Below are positions 38,817-48,275 of a DNA stretch of 64,000 bases, one piece after another. The notes beneath the pieces were generated by a model that was given only the letters and a program-made list of their open reading frames with translations, did no database searches and had not been told where the DNA came from. Position 1 is the stretch's first letter. Each line of letters opens with the position of its first letter. A program made the position numbers and the translations under genes. The stretch is from Lysobacter oculi (GTDB lineage Bacteria; Pseudomonadota; Gammaproteobacteria; Xanthomonadales; Xanthomonadaceae): positions 2,180,001 through 2,244,000 of the forward strand of contig NZ_CP029556.1 in assembly GCF_003293695.1 (NCBI RefSeq), given 5' to 3'.

Positions 38817-40187
38817 TCAGAAGCTGTACTTCACCGTGGTGTGGATGCGCTTGATGTCGCCTTCCGCACCGCTCTCCAGCGTGCGCCGGCCCCAGCCGAG
38901 TTCCGCGCCGACATCCAGCCTGGGGATCGGCGAATAGATCAGGTTGGCGTGGAGCGATTCCGTGCCGCGGGTGATGCCGAGGCCGGTGAGATTGGTGTCG
39001 TTGTCGAAGCGCGCGGCAGCGAACATCAGATTGCCGCGCAGCTTGGCGTTGAAGGCATGGCGCCAGCTGATGAAGCCGCCGACCGCGCCGACCGGATGCA
39101 GCTCGCCGCGTGCGTCGATCGCCACGTCGGGCGCGATGCCGAAGCCGAGATAGCGGCCCAGCCCGTCGCCGGCATTGATCGCGTAGCGGATGTCGTCGTT
39201 CCTGCCGATGTTGAAGCGGCCCGACACGCTGACCGACGCGCTTTGCGCGTAGTCGGTCGGCACCTTGTACTGGCGCAGCAGCGCGGCCACCGAAAAGTGG
39301 CCCCAGTCGCCCTTCTTCTGCCAGCGCGCGGTGGCATCGGGAAAGGCGTTGTCCCCGCTGTTGAAACGCGCGCTGCTGTTCTGCACGGTGGTCTGCGGGT
39401 TCTCCAGCGAGAACGACCACGGCCCCTTGGTGTAACGCAGCTGCGCCTGCCGCACGAAGATGGTGCCGTCGGTGACGCCGACGAAATCCACCGCGTCCGG
39501 CAGCGCCGAGGTGTCCATGAAGTTGGACCAGCTTTGCCCGGCCAGCCATTCGTTCCAGCTGACATAGGCCTGGCGCACGGTCACGCCGTGGGTGTTGGTG
39601 GCGGTCTCGTTGCCGAGGTTGGCGCTGCCGCCGCCGAAGAAGTCGGCCTCGATGTAGGCCTTGACCTTGTGGCCGTCGGCGACGTGGTCGGCGCTGAACC
39701 AGAAGCGCGAGAACTGCGCGCCGAAGTCGGTGTACGGATCGACCGCCGCCGTGCCGCCAACCGGGATCGAGGCCGGCAGGTGGAACATGCGTCCGGCGCC
39801 GCCATCGGCGATCTTGCCGGCGTCGGTGTCGGTGACCATCGCTTCCATCTTGATGAAGCCGCCATAGCCGAACGTGGTGCCGCGCGCGGCGGCGGGCAGG
39901 ATCGTGCCGGGCTGGATCGGGCTGGCCGCCTGCGTCTGCGCCACGCGCACCTTCTCGGCGCCGGCCTTCGCCTCCACCGCCTGCTGGCGGGCATCGGCCA
40001 CGTCCACCTGGGTCTGCTGCTGCGCGGCGGTCAGCGCGGCCACCGTCTTCTCCAGCTGCGCGATGCGCGCCTCCAGTTCCTTCTCCTTCGCGCTCTGCGC
40101 CAGCGCCACGCCGGGCGCCAGCAGCGCGATCGCCACGCACAGGCTCAGCCGGGCGCGCCGCGTCGCAGGTCGTTTCGTCGTGTTCAT
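38817..40187 (-). CDS. DcaP-like outer-membrane porin
   Basis: A 456-residue exported beta-barrel. After the signal peptide ([18 protein letters not shown]) comes an N-terminal coiled coil ([24 protein letters not shown]), then the barrel, beginning near [15 protein letters not shown] and ending in a C-terminal phenylalanine as outer-membrane proteins do. The layout fits DcaP-type trimeric porins, which take up dicarboxylates and other small anions. Placed first in the actP operon, it may admit short organic acids such as acetate or succinate (inference). GAGGGAT is the ribosome site. Confidence 0.85.
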   Translation of the reverse strand: MNTTKRPATRRARLSLCVAIALLAPGVALAQSAKEKELEARIAQLEKTVAALTAAQQQTQVDVADARQQAVEAKAGAEKVRVAQTQAASPIQPGTILPAAARGTTFGYGGFIKMEAMVTDTDAGKIADGGAGRMFHLPASIPVGGTAAVDPYTDFGAQFSRFWFSADHVADGHKVKAYIEADFFGGGSANLGNETATNTHGVTVRQAYVSWNEWLAGQSWSNFMDTSALPDAVDFVGVTDGTIFVRQAQLRYTKGPWSFSLENPQTTVQNSSARFNSGDNAFPDATARWQKKGDWGHFSVAALLRQYKVPTDYAQSASVSVSGRFNIGRNDDIRYAINAGDGLGRYLGFGIAPDVAIDARGELHPVGAVGGFISWRHAFNAKLRGNLMFAAARFDNDTNLTGLGITRGTESLHANLIYSPIPRLDVGAELGWGRRTLESGAEGDIKRIHTTVKYSF

Positions 40188-40252
40188 CGGGGATCCCTCG
40201 CATGGAATGCGTGGGCCGAGGTTCCGCGCATCGGGGCGGCGCGCCTATTCGC

Positions 40253-40287
40253 CGATGGTCGAAGCTGCAGCGCAGCATCGACCATCG
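40253..40287. promoter_or_regulatory. Perfect inverted repeat in the porin-acs intergenic region
   Basis: CGATGGTCGA (40253-40262) and TCGACCATCG (40278-40287) form a 10-bp perfect inverted repeat with a 15-bp spacer that itself contains GCTGCAGC. It lies 65 bp before the porin start and 67 bp before the acs start, in the 167-bp divergent control region. It is a candidate operator for the acetate regulator; not proven. Confidence 0.5.
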
Positions 40288-40354
40288 TCTAACGCGCGCA
40301 TCGTATGGACTGTTGCACACTCGATCCCACCTGCCACACCTTCGGGAGACCGCC

Positions 40355-42313
40355 ATGTCCAGGCCCGCAGACAGCATCCACGCCCCGGCCCATTTCGCCG
40401 CCAAGGCCAACATGCGCCACCGCGACTACGTGCGCGACTACGCCGAGGCCGAGGCCGACCCCGACGCATTCTGGGGCCGCATCGCCGACCGCATCGAATG
40501 GATGAAGAAGCCGACGATCATCCGCAACGTCAGCTTCGACCTCGCCGATTTCCGCATCAAGTGGTACGAGGACGGCGAGCTCAATGCCAGCGTCAACTGC
40601 ATCGACCGCCACCTGCGCGAGCACGGCGAGAAGACCGCGATCCTGTTCGAGCCCGACGACCCGGCGACGCCGGCGGAGAAGATCAGCTACCGCGAACTCT
40701 CGCTGAGGGTGAACCGGCTGGCCAATGCGTTGCGCTCGCTCGGGGTGAGGAAGGGCGACGTGGTGACGATCTATCTGCCGATGATTCCCGATGCGGCGGT
40801 GGCCATGCTCGCCTGCGCGCGCATCGGCGCGGTGCACACGGTGGTGTTCGGCGGCTTCGCGCCGCATTCCATCGCCGACCGCGTGGGCGACAGCCAGAGC
40901 CGGCTGATCATCACCGCCGACGAAGGCCGGCGCGGCGGCAAGACCGTGCCGCTCAAGGCCAACGTGGACGCCGCGCTCAAGCTGCCGGGCACCGAGTCGG
41001 TGGAGAAGGTCATCGTGCTGCGCCACACCGACGGCAGCATCGACTTCGACACCCGCCGCGACGTGTGGTGGCACAAGCTGGTCGCCGACCAGCCGACGAA
41101 GTGCGAGCCGGAACGCATGAACGCGGAGGACCCGCTGTTCATCCTCTACACCTCGGGGTCCACCGGCAAACCGAAGGGCGTGCTGCACACCACCGGCGGC
41201 TACCTGGTGTACAGCGCCTACACCCACGACATCGTCTTCGACCTCAAGCCCGACGACGTCTACTGGTGCACGGCGGACGTGGGCTGGATCACCGGCCACA
41301 GCTACATCGTCTATGGCCCGCTGGCCAACGGCGCGACCACGGTGATGTTCGAGGGCATCCCGAGCTGGCCCAACGCCTCGCGCTTCTGGGAGGTGGTCGA
41401 CAAGCACCAGGTGACGATCTTCTACACCGCGCCCACCGCGATCCGCGCGCTGATGCGCGAAGGCGACCACGCGGTGAAGCGCACTTCGCGCAAGTCGCTG
41501 CGCCTGCTCGGCAGCGTGGGCGAGCCGATCAACCCGGAAGCCTGGCGCTGGTACCACACGGTGGTCGGCGAGGAACGCTGCCCGATCGTCGACACGTGGT
41601 GGCAGACCGAGACCGGTGGCACGCTGATCTCGCCGTTGCCGGGCGCCACCGACCTCAAGCCCGGCTCGGCCACCCTGCCGCTGCCCGGCGTGCGCCCGGC
41701 GCTGGTGGACGCCAACGGCCAGATCCTGGAAGGCGCGGTGGAAGGCAACCTGGTGCTGCTCGATTCCTGGCCGGCGCAGATGCGCACGGTGTACGGCGAC
41801 CACCAGCGCTTCATCGACACCTATTTCAAGACCTATCCCGGCACCTACTTCACCAGCGACGGCTGCCGCCGCGACGAGGACGGCTACTACTGGATCACCG
41901 GCCGCGTGGACGACGTGATCAACGTCAGCGGCCACCGCATCGGCACCGCAGAACTGGAAAGCGCGCTGGTCGCGCATCCCAAGGTGGCCGAGGCGGCGGT
42001 GGTCGGCTTCCCGCACGACATCAAGGGCCAGGGCGTGTACGCCTACGTGACCCTGAAGGACGGCGAGACGCCCAGCGACGAGCTGAAGAAGGAGCTCAAC
42101 GGCCACGTGCGCAAGGCGATCGGGCCGATCGCCAGCCTCGACCATCTCCAGTGGGCGCCGAGCCTGCCCAAGACCCGCAGCGGCAAGATCATGCGCCGCA
42201 TCCTGCGCAAGATCGCCGAGAACGCGCCCGACCAGCTCGGCGACACCTCGACGCTCGCCGATCCGTCGGTGGTGGATTCGCTGGTGCGCGAGCGGTTGCA
42301 CGCGAAGGGCTGA
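40355..42313 (+). CDS. acs: Acetyl-CoA synthetase
   Basis: A 652-residue AMP-forming acetate-CoA ligase. Motifs: the ATP loop [21 protein letters not shown] and the C-terminal [11 protein letters not shown] with K611, the residue equivalent to the acetylated K609 of E. coli Acs. Length is exact for the family. The ATG at 40355 has a CGGGAGA ribosome site 7 nt upstream; a longer in-frame start at 40202 covers the intergenic control region. It is divergent from porin-yjcH-actP and followed by the CrbR-like regulator, giving a compact acetate locus. Confidence 0.97.
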   Translation: MSRPADSIHAPAHFAAKANMRHRDYVRDYAEAEADPDAFWGRIADRIEWMKKPTIIRNVSFDLADFRIKWYEDGELNASVNCIDRHLREHGEKTAILFEPDDPATPAEKISYRELSLRVNRLANALRSLGVRKGDVVTIYLPMIPDAAVAMLACARIGAVHTVVFGGFAPHSIADRVGDSQSRLIITADEGRRGGKTVPLKANVDAALKLPGTESVEKVIVLRHTDGSIDFDTRRDVWWHKLVADQPTKCEPERMNAEDPLFILYTSGSTGKPKGVLHTTGGYLVYSAYTHDIVFDLKPDDVYWCTADVGWITGHSYIVYGPLANGATTVMFEGIPSWPNASRFWEVVDKHQVTIFYTAPTAIRALMREGDHAVKRTSRKSLRLLGSVGEPINPEAWRWYHTVVGEERCPIVDTWWQTETGGTLISPLPGATDLKPGSATLPLPGVRPALVDANGQILEGAVEGNLVLLDSWPAQMRTVYGDHQRFIDTYFKTYPGTYFTSDGCRRDEDGYYWITGRVDDVINVSGHRIGTAELESALVAHPKVAEAAVVGFPHDIKGQGVYAYVTLKDGETPSDELKKELNGHVRKAIGPIASLDHLQWAPSLPKTRSGKIMRRILRKIAENAPDQLGDTSTLADPSVVDSLVRERLHAKG

Positions 42314-42358
42314 GTGGGCGGACCCGTCGTGCCCCCGGCGCGGCGGGAGACGATCAGG

Positions 42359-42364
42359 CATCAT
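42359..42364 (+). promoter_or_regulatory. Putative -10 element of the response regulator gene
   Basis: CATCAT, 6 nt before the ATG at 42371; the ltaE start has the same hexamer and spacing. It suggests the regulator has its own leaderless transcript in addition to read-through from acs. Confidence 0.4.
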
Positions 42365-42370
42365 CGATGG

Positions 42371-43042
42371 ATGCCGCTGATCCTGATCGCCGACGACCAC
42401 CCGCTGTTCCGCGAGGCGCTGCGTGGTGCGATCCACCGCCTGCTGCCCGAAGCCGTGCTGCGCGAGGCCGAGGACGCCGACGGCCTGTATGGCATGGTCG
42501 ATGCCGCCCCGGATGCCGACCTGCTGCTGCTCGACCTGACCATGCCCGGCGTGCAGGGCCTGTCCGCGCTGGTGCATCTGCGCGCCAAGCACCCGCAGCT
42601 GCCGGTGGTGATGGTCTCCGCCCGCGAGGAGCCGGCGTTGATGCGCCGTGCGCTGGACCACGGCGCGATGGGCTTCATCCCGAAGTCGGCGGATGCCGCG
42701 ACCATCGGCACCGCGCTGCGCGATGTGCTCGATGGCGAGCGCTGGGCGCCCGAAGCGGCCCTGCGTGCCACGCCCGCCGCCGATGCCGCTGAACGCGACA
42801 TCGCGCGCCGGGTCAGCGAACTCACCCCGCAGCAGTTCCGCGTCCTGCAGATGCTCGCCACCGGCCTGCTCAACAAGCAGATCGCCTACGACCTGGGCGT
42901 GTCCGAAGCCACCATCAAGGCGCATATGACCGCGATCCTGCGCAAGCTCGGCGCCAGCAACCGCACCCAGGCGGTGCTGCTGGCCGGCAAGCTGGCGGTG
43001 GACCCGGACAGCGTGCAGGCGCCGCCGGAGGAAGTGGAATAA
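42371..43042 (+). CDS. crbR: LuxR-family response regulator (CrbR-like)
   Basis: A 223-residue regulator. The receiver domain (1-120) has the DD acidic pair (8-9), the phospho-acceptor D55 (LLLLDLTMPG) and the lysine in FIPKS. The LuxR-type helix-turn-helix (about 155-215) reads LTPQQFRVLQMLATG and NKQIAYDLGVSEATIKAHM. This is the domain layout of CrbR/ErdR, the partner of CrbS. Its location after acs, with a CrbS-like kinase elsewhere in the window, strongly suggests it activates acs (established for CrbR orthologues; inferred here). Confidence 0.88.
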   Translation: MPLILIADDHPLFREALRGAIHRLLPEAVLREAEDADGLYGMVDAAPDADLLLLDLTMPGVQGLSALVHLRAKHPQLPVVMVSAREEPALMRRALDHGAMGFIPKSADAATIGTALRDVLDGERWAPEAALRATPAADAAERDIARRVSELTPQQFRVLQMLATGLLNKQIAYDLGVSEATIKAHMTAILRKLGASNRTQAVLLAGKLAVDPDSVQAPPEEVE

Positions 43043-43098
43043 GGCGCTGATCCAGGCCGGGCGGAGCGCGGGCCGTCATCGACCGGCACGGGGGTCGG

Positions 43099-43273
43099 AA
43101 AAATTCCCGGTTGAGTCAGAAAATGTCCCGTCGATGGCGCAAAAAGCGCCAGTGATGGCCTGAAAAGCCCCATCGATGGGGCAAAAAGTCTCATCACTGA
43201 CCCAAAAAGCCCCATCGCTGACCTGAAAAGTCCCGGCGATGGGCAAAAAAGTCCCATCGCTGCCCTGGAAAGG
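43099..43273. repeat. Array of eight ~21-bp repeats with phased A-tracts
   Basis: A-tracts of 3-6 A start at 43099, 43120, 43141, 43163, 43183, 43204, 43226, 43245 and 43269, a mean period of 21.2 bp or two helical turns. Between them lies a dyad-like core such as CCCATCGATGGG. The sequence GGGTCGG flanks both ends (43092-43098 and 43272-43278). It sits between the crbR stop (43042) and the convergent hydrolase stop (43339). On the minus strand several frames stay open with a 7-residue period (for example GTFLPIA), a by-product of the 21-bp unit. Confidence 0.85.
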
Positions 43274-43338
43274 GTCGGCACCGCCGGTCAGGGACCCATG
43301 CGGACGCGGTGCAGCGCATGACGCAGCGCCATGCGGCC

Positions 43339-44193
43339 TCAGCCCGCCAGGAAATCCCGCACGATCTCGGCCACCGGCACCGGCGTTTCCATGTGCAGGT
43401 GGTGGGTGCCGGGCATGACGAAGAGTTCGCCGCGCGGCAGGCAGGCGGCGTAACGGCGGCGCACGTCGTCCGGCAGGTAGGGCTGGGCCGGATCGGCAAA
43501 GATCACCCGCGTCTCGCAGTCGATGCCGGCGATCAGCGCCTCGATCTGCGCATCCACCGGGCGGATGAAGGTCGGCACGGTCAGCCGCTGGTCGCTGGAC
43601 CACTCGAAGCCGCCGGGCACGGTCCGCAGGCCGCGTTCCACGATCAGCCGCGCCACCGGCTCGCTCATCTGGTTGGCACGCATGCGGGCGTGGATCGCCG
43701 GCTCGGCGTTGGCGAACACGCGCAGCGGCTTGGCCCCGAGCGCGCGCGACGCCGCCACCGAATCGCGCAGCCGGTTGGCGGTTTCATCGGCCGGCTGCGA
43801 CAGGCCGCCGAGCGCCTCGATGCAGACCAGCCGCTCGATGCGTTGCGGCACCGCCGCCGCGACCAGGCTGCTGATCCCCGCGCCCATCGAATGCCCGAGC
43901 AGGCGGAACGTGTCCCAGCCCAGCGCATCGGCGACATCCAGCACGTGGTGGACGGCGAGTTCGAAGGTGTAATGCGCGCCGGCCGGCAGGTGCACGCTGT
44001 GGCCGTGGCCCGGCAGGTCGATGGCGATGAGTTCGATGTCGCCCAGATGGGCCGCCAGCGGCACGAAGCTCGCGGCGTTGTCCAGCCAGCCGTGCAGGGC
44101 GAGCACGCGCGGCGCCCCGGCGCGACCGCCGCGCAGCCCGGTGATGCGCCCGAGCGGAATGTCGATGTGGAGGTCGTGCAGTTCGATGCTCAT
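43339..44193 (-). CDS. Alpha/beta hydrolase
   Basis: A 284-residue alpha/beta hydrolase. The nucleophile S102 lies in GHSMG, LALHGWLDNAASF (about 32-44) forms the oxyanion region, and the C-terminal GTHHLHME supplies the catalytic histidine. The sequence resembles epoxide hydrolase/esterase-like housekeeping members; no substrate can be named. The ATG overlaps the hemH stop by 4 nt (ATGA), so translation is coupled to ferrochelatase. Longer in-frame extension into hemH is rejected. The 21-bp repeat array begins 66 bp past its stop. Confidence 0.88.
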   Translation of the reverse strand: MSIELHDLHIDIPLGRITGLRGGRAGAPRVLALHGWLDNAASFVPLAAHLGDIELIAIDLPGHGHSVHLPAGAHYTFELAVHHVLDVADALGWDTFRLLGHSMGAGISSLVAAAVPQRIERLVCIEALGGLSQPADETANRLRDSVAASRALGAKPLRVFANAEPAIHARMRANQMSEPVARLIVERGLRTVPGGFEWSSDQRLTVPTFIRPVDAQIEALIAGIDCETRVIFADPAQPYLPDDVRRRYAACLPRGELFVMPGTHHLHMETPVPVAEIVRDFLAG

Positions 44194-45167
44194 GCGGCCA
44201 CGTCCCCGGCAATCGCCGCCAGCGCTTCGGCGTGCGCCGCGCCGTCGTTGAGGCAGGGGATGTAGCGGAATTCGCCGCCGCCCGCCGCGCGGAAGGCGTC
44301 CGCGTTCTGCATCGCGATTTCCTCCAGCGTTTCCAGGCAGTCGACCGCGAAGCCGGGGCAGGCGACATCCAGCGTGCGCACGCCTTCGCGCCCCAGTTGC
44401 TCGACGGTGGTCAGCGTGTAGGGCTGCAGCCAGCGCTCGCGGCCGAAGCGCGACTGGTAGGTCAGCAGGAGGTCGTCGCGATCGAGGCCCAGTGCCGCGG
44501 CGATGGCCTGCGTGCCGGCCTCGCACTGCGCCGCATACGGGTCGCCGGCGCGGACCAGCCGTTCCGGAATACCGTGGAACGACAGCAGCAGCCGGTCGCC
44601 GCGACCGTGCGTGGCCCAGTGCGCGCGGATCGAATCCGCCACCGCCGCCACCCAGCGCGTATCGCGGTGGTAGTCGGGGATGAGGTCGATGCGGAGACCG
44701 GGCAGGCGCGCGCGGATCGCCGCCACCGCATCCTCCACCGAGCCGGTGGTGGTGGTCGAATACTGCGGATACAGCGGCAGCACCACGATCTCGCGCACGC
44801 CCTGGGCCTGCAGGGCTTCGACCGCGTCGGCGAAGGCCGGAGTGCCGTAGCGCATCGCCGCGCGCACGCGCCACGCCGGCAGCCGTGCCTGCACGGCGGC
44901 GGCCAGGCGCTCGGTGTAGGCGCGCAGCGGCGAGCCGCCATCCATCCAGATCTCGGCGTATTTCTCCGCCACCACCGGGCTGCGGCGCGGCAGGATGACC
45001 AAATCGAGCAACGGCTTCCAGACGATGTGCGGGATCTGCACCACGCGCCTGTCGGTCAGGAACTCGCGCAGGTAGCGGCGCACGGCGTCCGGCGTGGCCG
45101 ACTCGGGCGTGCCCAGGTTGACCAGAACAAGGCCGCGCGGCGCGGCGTGGGGGGCGGGATCAGGCAT
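44190..45167 (-). CDS. hemH: Ferrochelatase
   Basis: A 325-residue ferrochelatase that inserts Fe2+ into protoporphyrin IX. Signature segments are VLVNLGTPESATP at the start, EIVVLPLYPQYSTTTTGS, LLLSFHGIPERLV with the metal-binding histidine, and the CPGFAVDCLETLEEI region. There is no transmembrane tail, as usual in bacteria. A TATCCT box 8 nt before the ATG at 45167 suggests a leaderless transcript. It is divergent from the SYLF gene; the hydrolase is translated from the same mRNA. Confidence 0.96.
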   Translation of the reverse strand: MPDPAPHAAPRGLVLVNLGTPESATPDAVRRYLREFLTDRRVVQIPHIVWKPLLDLVILPRRSPVVAEKYAEIWMDGGSPLRAYTERLAAAVQARLPAWRVRAAMRYGTPAFADAVEALQAQGVREIVVLPLYPQYSTTTTGSVEDAVAAIRARLPGLRIDLIPDYHRDTRWVAAVADSIRAHWATHGRGDRLLLSFHGIPERLVRAGDPYAAQCEAGTQAIAAALGLDRDDLLLTYQSRFGRERWLQPYTLTTVEQLGREGVRTLDVACPGFAVDCLETLEEIAMQNADAFRAAGGGEFRYIPCLNDGAAHAEALAAIAGDVAA

Positions 45168-45175
45168 GGGCGCGA

Positions 45176-45181
45176 AGGATA
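45176..45181 (-). promoter_or_regulatory. -10 element of hemH
   Basis: TATCCT on the minus strand, 8 nt before the ATG at 45167. Confidence 0.5.
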
Positions 45182-45245
45182 CCGTGCGCCGGCGTGCGGC
45201 CGCCTTGGTTCACCTCCGGGCCGGGTAGTGCGCAGGGGCTGCGGC

Positions 45246-45251
45246 TATCCT
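45246..45251 (+). promoter_or_regulatory. -10 element of the SYLF gene
   Basis: TATCCT, 30 nt before the ATG at 45282, here with a leader that contains a CCGGAGA ribosome site. Confidence 0.5.
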
Positions 45252-45281
45252 CGGGGGATTCAGACTGTCCGGAGATTCCCG

Positions 45282-46109
45282 ATGCGCCGAGCCGCCCTGG
45301 CCCTCGCCGTCCTGCTTGCCACCGCGCCCGCCTTCGCCGGCGAGGTCGAGGACGCCCGCGCCCGCAACGCCGTGCGCGTGCTCAACGAAAGCCTGGCGAT
45401 CCCGGAATCCGCCATCCCCGACAAGCTGCTGGACGAGGCGCGCGGGATTGTCGTGGTGCCGGACACCATCAAGGCCGGGCTGGTCTTCGGCGGTCGGCGC
45501 GGGCTGGGCCTGATGTCGGTGAAGAACCCCGACGGCAGCTGGTCGCAGCCGGCCTTCGTCAAGCTGGTCGGCGGCAGCGTGGGCTTCCAGGCCGGCGTGC
45601 AGTCGGCCGACGTGGTGCTGGTGTTCCGCAGCGACCGCGGCCTGGCCGACATCGTCAACGGCAAGTTCACCCTGGGCGCGGATGCCTCGGTCGCCGCCGG
45701 CCCGGTCGGCCGCAGCGCCGCCGCCGCCACCGACGGCCAGCTGAAGGCCGAGATCTGGTCGTGGTCGCGCGCGCGCGGGCTGTTCGCCGGCATCGCGCTG
45801 GACGGCGCGGTCCTGCGCATCGATGACGACGCCAACCAGGCCGTCTACGGCCAAGGCGCCACGCCGCGGATGATCTTCGAAGGCCGTTCGCCGCAGGCCG
45901 CCAGCACCCCGGTCGTCGCCCTGCGCGATGCGCTGGAGGAAGCCACCGCCACCGCCCGCGCCCGCCGCAACGAGGGCGAGACGCCGCGCGTGGCGCCCGC
46001 CGCCCCGGCGACGACCGCCGCCGCCGCTGCCGGTTCGGCCGCCGCCGCCACGCCCGCCGAGCCGGCGAAGAAGGCCGAGGACGAGGTCAAGACCACGCCG
46101 CTGCCGTAA
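45282..46109 (+). CDS. Exported SYLF/Ysc84 domain protein
   Basis: A 275-residue exported protein. The signal peptide RRAALALAVLLATAPAFAGE is followed by the SYLF/Ysc84 lipid-binding domain (about 25-205), with ARGIVVVPDTIKAGLVFGGRRGLGLM and GVQSADVVLVFRSDRGL. The last 60 residues are Ala/Pro/Glu-rich and probably disordered. SYLF domains bind phosphoinositides in eukaryotes; bacterial members are periplasmic or outer-membrane associated with unclear function. It has a proper ribosome site and precedes the tat operon by 69 bp. Confidence 0.88.
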   Translation: MRRAALALAVLLATAPAFAGEVEDARARNAVRVLNESLAIPESAIPDKLLDEARGIVVVPDTIKAGLVFGGRRGLGLMSVKNPDGSWSQPAFVKLVGGSVGFQAGVQSADVVLVFRSDRGLADIVNGKFTLGADASVAAGPVGRSAAAATDGQLKAEIWSWSRARGLFAGIALDGAVLRIDDDANQAVYGQGATPRMIFEGRSPQAASTPVVALRDALEEATATARARRNEGETPRVAPAAPATTAAAAAGSAAAATPAEPAKKAEDEVKTTPLP

Positions 46110-46140
46110 GCGCCGCGGGGCCCGCGCGACGGCCCTGCGC

Positions 46141-46146
46141 TATCCT
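46141..46146 (+). promoter_or_regulatory. -10 element of tatABC
   Basis: TATCCT, 32 nt before the tatA ATG. Confidence 0.5.
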
Positions 46147-46178
46147 GTGCGCCCCCACATCTTCTATTAGGCCCTGCC

Positions 46179-46394
46179 ATGATCGGTTGGAAAGAACTCC
46201 TCATCCTGCTGGTCATCGTGCTGGTGGTGTTCGGCGCCAAGCGCCTGCGCAACATCGGCGAAGACCTGGGCGGCGCGGTCAAGGGCTTCAAGAAGGGCAT
46301 GTCCGAACCGGACCGCCTGCCGCACGACGACGCCGCCAACAGCCAGGCGCGCGACGAGGCCAAGCAGGACCGCGTGCCGCCGCGCGATTCCTGA
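46179..46394 (+). CDS. tatA: Sec-independent translocase subunit TatA
   Basis: A 71-residue TatA: one N-terminal transmembrane helix ([20 protein letters not shown]), the [14 protein letters not shown] hinge, then an amphipathic helix and a charged tail. It forms the oligomeric pore that lets folded twin-arginine proteins cross the inner membrane. The gene is first in tatABC; tatB starts 21 nt later. Confidence 0.95.
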   Translation: MIGWKELLILLVIVLVVFGAKRLRNIGEDLGGAVKGFKKGMSEPDRLPHDDAANSQARDEAKQDRVPPRDS

Positions 46395-46415
46395 CGTCCC
46401 GCGACAACCGTCGCC

Positions 46416-46826
46416 ATGTTTGAAATCAGCTTCCCCGAACTCATCATCCTGGCCGTGGTGGCCCTGCTGGTGCTCGGCCCCGAGCGCCTGCCGCGTGCCG
46501 CGCAGTTCGCCGGGCTGTGGGTGCGCCGCGCCCGCGCCCACTGGCATGAAGTGAAGATGCAGTTCGAGCGCGAACTGGCCGACGAGGAGTTGAAGAAGAG
46601 CATCGACGCCACCCGCGCGGCGATGCAGGACTTCCAGGCCTCGATGCGCGAGAGCATCGACGAGGTCGATGCGGTGGCCCGGCAGGCGCGGCTGGATCCG
46701 CCGCCGACGCAGGCCGGCGAAGCCGCCTCCCCGGCCATCGAAAGCGAGGCCACGCCCGCGCCCGACGCCGAAGCCGGAAAGCCGGACGAAGCCGCCTCGC
46801 CCGACCCCAAGCGCGACGACGCCTGA
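46416..46826 (+). CDS. tatB: Sec-independent translocase subunit TatB
   Basis: A 136-residue TatB: MFEISFPELIILAVVALLVLGPERLP is diagnostic, with the conserved E8 and the LGPERLP hinge. A long amphipathic helix follows, then a Pro/Glu/Ala-rich tail from about residue 95. TatB works with TatC in signal-peptide recognition. tatC starts one base after the stop. Confidence 0.95.
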   Translation: MFEISFPELIILAVVALLVLGPERLPRAAQFAGLWVRRARAHWHEVKMQFERELADEELKKSIDATRAAMQDFQASMRESIDEVDAVARQARLDPPPTQAGEAASPAIESEATPAPDAEAGKPDEAASPDPKRDDA

Positions 46827-46827
46827 C

Positions 46828-47580
46828 ATGGCCGAAGCAAACGCGAGCGGCGGCTGGCTGTCCCATCTGTTCGAGCTGCGCGCGCGGCTGGTCAAGGTGA
46901 CGGTCGCGGTGATCGCGCTGTTCGCGCTGTTCGCGATCTTCAGCGACCGGCTCTACAGCGAGCTCGCCGCGCCCATGCTCGCCGCGCTGCCGAAGGGCAG
47001 CCAGCTGATCGCCACCGATCCGCTGACGCCGTTCTCCACGCCGCTGCGGCTGGCGCTGTATCTCGCGATCCTCGCCGCCGCGCCGGTGCTGCTCTACCAG
47101 GCCTGGGCCTTCATCGCGCCCGGCCTGTACCGCCGCGAGAAGCGCGTGGCCGCGCCGTTGCTGGTGTCGTCGATGCTGCTCTTCTACGCCGGCTGCGCGT
47201 TCGCCTACTTCGTGCTGCTGCCGGTGATGTTCAAGTTCCTCGCCGTCACCAAGCCCGAAGGCGTGGTGATGATGCCGGACATCGCGCGCTATCTGGATTT
47301 CGTCGCGGTGATCGCGCTGGCATCGGGTTTCAGCTTCGAGGTGCCGGTGGCGCTGGTGATCCTGGTGCTGCTGGGCTGGGTCACGCCGAAACAGCTGGCC
47401 GGTGCGCGCGGCTACGCGATCATCGCCATCTTCTTCATCGCCATGATCATCACCCCCGGCGACGGCCTGTCGATGGTGATGATGGCGCTGCCGATGTGCC
47501 TGCTCTACGAGGCCGGGATCATCGCCGCGCGGATGGTCGCGCCGCGCCCGCGCGATGCCGCCGACCCCGCCGCCCGTTGA
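46828..47580 (+). CDS. tatC: Sec-independent translocase subunit TatC
   Basis: A 250-residue, six-helix TatC that binds the twin-arginine signal. The N-terminal LSHLFELRARLVKV motif, the DPLTPFSTPLRLALY periplasmic loop and the YRREKR cytoplasmic loop are all present. The start at 46828 gives the expected N-terminus. Its 3' end overlaps the RDD gene by 26 nt in a different frame, so the RDD gene is part of the operon. Confidence 0.96.
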   Translation: MAEANASGGWLSHLFELRARLVKVTVAVIALFALFAIFSDRLYSELAAPMLAALPKGSQLIATDPLTPFSTPLRLALYLAILAAAPVLLYQAWAFIAPGLYRREKRVAAPLLVSSMLLFYAGCAFAYFVLLPVMFKFLAVTKPEGVVMMPDIARYLDFVAVIALASGFSFEVPVALVILVLLGWVTPKQLAGARGYAIIAIFFIAMIITPGDGLSMVMMALPMCLLYEAGIIAARMVAPRPRDAADPAAR

Positions 47581-48271
47581 ACCGGCGCCGCGCCTGCCGG
47601 CCGGCCTGTGGCCGCGCACGGTGGCGTGGCTGGTGGATGCCGGCATCGTCGGATTGATGACGATCGGCATGTCGATGTGGCTGCCCGGTGCGCGTTGGCC
47701 GGCGCTGGTCGAACGCTGGCAGGCGCTCGGCACCACGATGGGCCGCTGGATGCGCGAAGCCGCCGAACGCGGCGACGATCCGCTGACGATGCTCGCCGCG
47801 CTCTACGCCAGCAATGGCCCGATCCGCCCGGCGATCCACGCGGTCGTCACCTCGCTGCACGCATGGCTGTGGCCGCCGCTGGCGGTCTTCGTGCTGCTCG
47901 GCGCGCTCTATTGGCCCTGGCTGGAGCGTGGTGAAAAAAGCGCCACCTTCGGCAAGCGCCTGCTCGGGCTGGAAGCGCGTGACGCGACGGGTGCGCGGTT
48001 GTCGTGGGGGCGCGCGCTGGCGCGGCATCTGGCCGGCACGCTGAGCTGGCTCAGCCTCAACATCGGCCATCTGCTGGCGGCATCGGCGCCCGGGCATCGC
48101 GCCCTGCATGACCGCATCGCCGGCACCCAGGTGGTGTGGGTTGGCGCAGCCCGCAGGGTGCCGGCCTGGGGCTGGCTGCTGGTGGCGGTCGCGATGCTGC
48201 TGCCGCTGGTGGTCGCGTGGGCGGCGGTGGCCGCGCTGTCGTCGGCGATGCAGGCGGCGCTGCTGGGCTGA
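47555..48271 (+). CDS. RDD family membrane protein
   Basis: A 238-residue membrane protein of the RDD family. After PRLPAGLWPRTVAWLVDAGIVG (the conserved R...D positions) come several transmembrane helices and the SATFGKRLLGLEARD and HRALHDRIAGTQVVW segments typical of RDD proteins. Function is not firmly known; some members are linked to ion or compatible-solute transport. It overlaps tatC by 26 nt, and no later start keeps the RDD core, so translation probably begins inside tatC. Confidence 0.85.
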   Translation: MPPTPPPVEPAPRLPAGLWPRTVAWLVDAGIVGLMTIGMSMWLPGARWPALVERWQALGTTMGRWMREAAERGDDPLTMLAALYASNGPIRPAIHAVVTSLHAWLWPPLAVFVLLGALYWPWLERGEKSATFGKRLLGLEARDATGARLSWGRALARHLAGTLSWLSLNIGHLLAASAPGHRALHDRIAGTQVVWVGAARRVPAWGWLLVAVAMLLPLVVAWAAVAALSSAMQAALLG

Positions 48272-48275
48272 GGCC

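Noticed and set aside
40305..40325. TATGGACTGTTGCAC considered as a sigma-54 promoter for acs
   Set aside because: The GG and GC elements are only 8 nt apart instead of 12, so it cannot be a -24/-12 promoter.
43076..43603. Heptad-repeat protein on the minus strand through the 21-bp array
   Set aside because: The period of 21 bp keeps several frames open at once. The upstream part of this frame is a shadow of the hydrolase gene, and no ribosome site or start is near the repeat.
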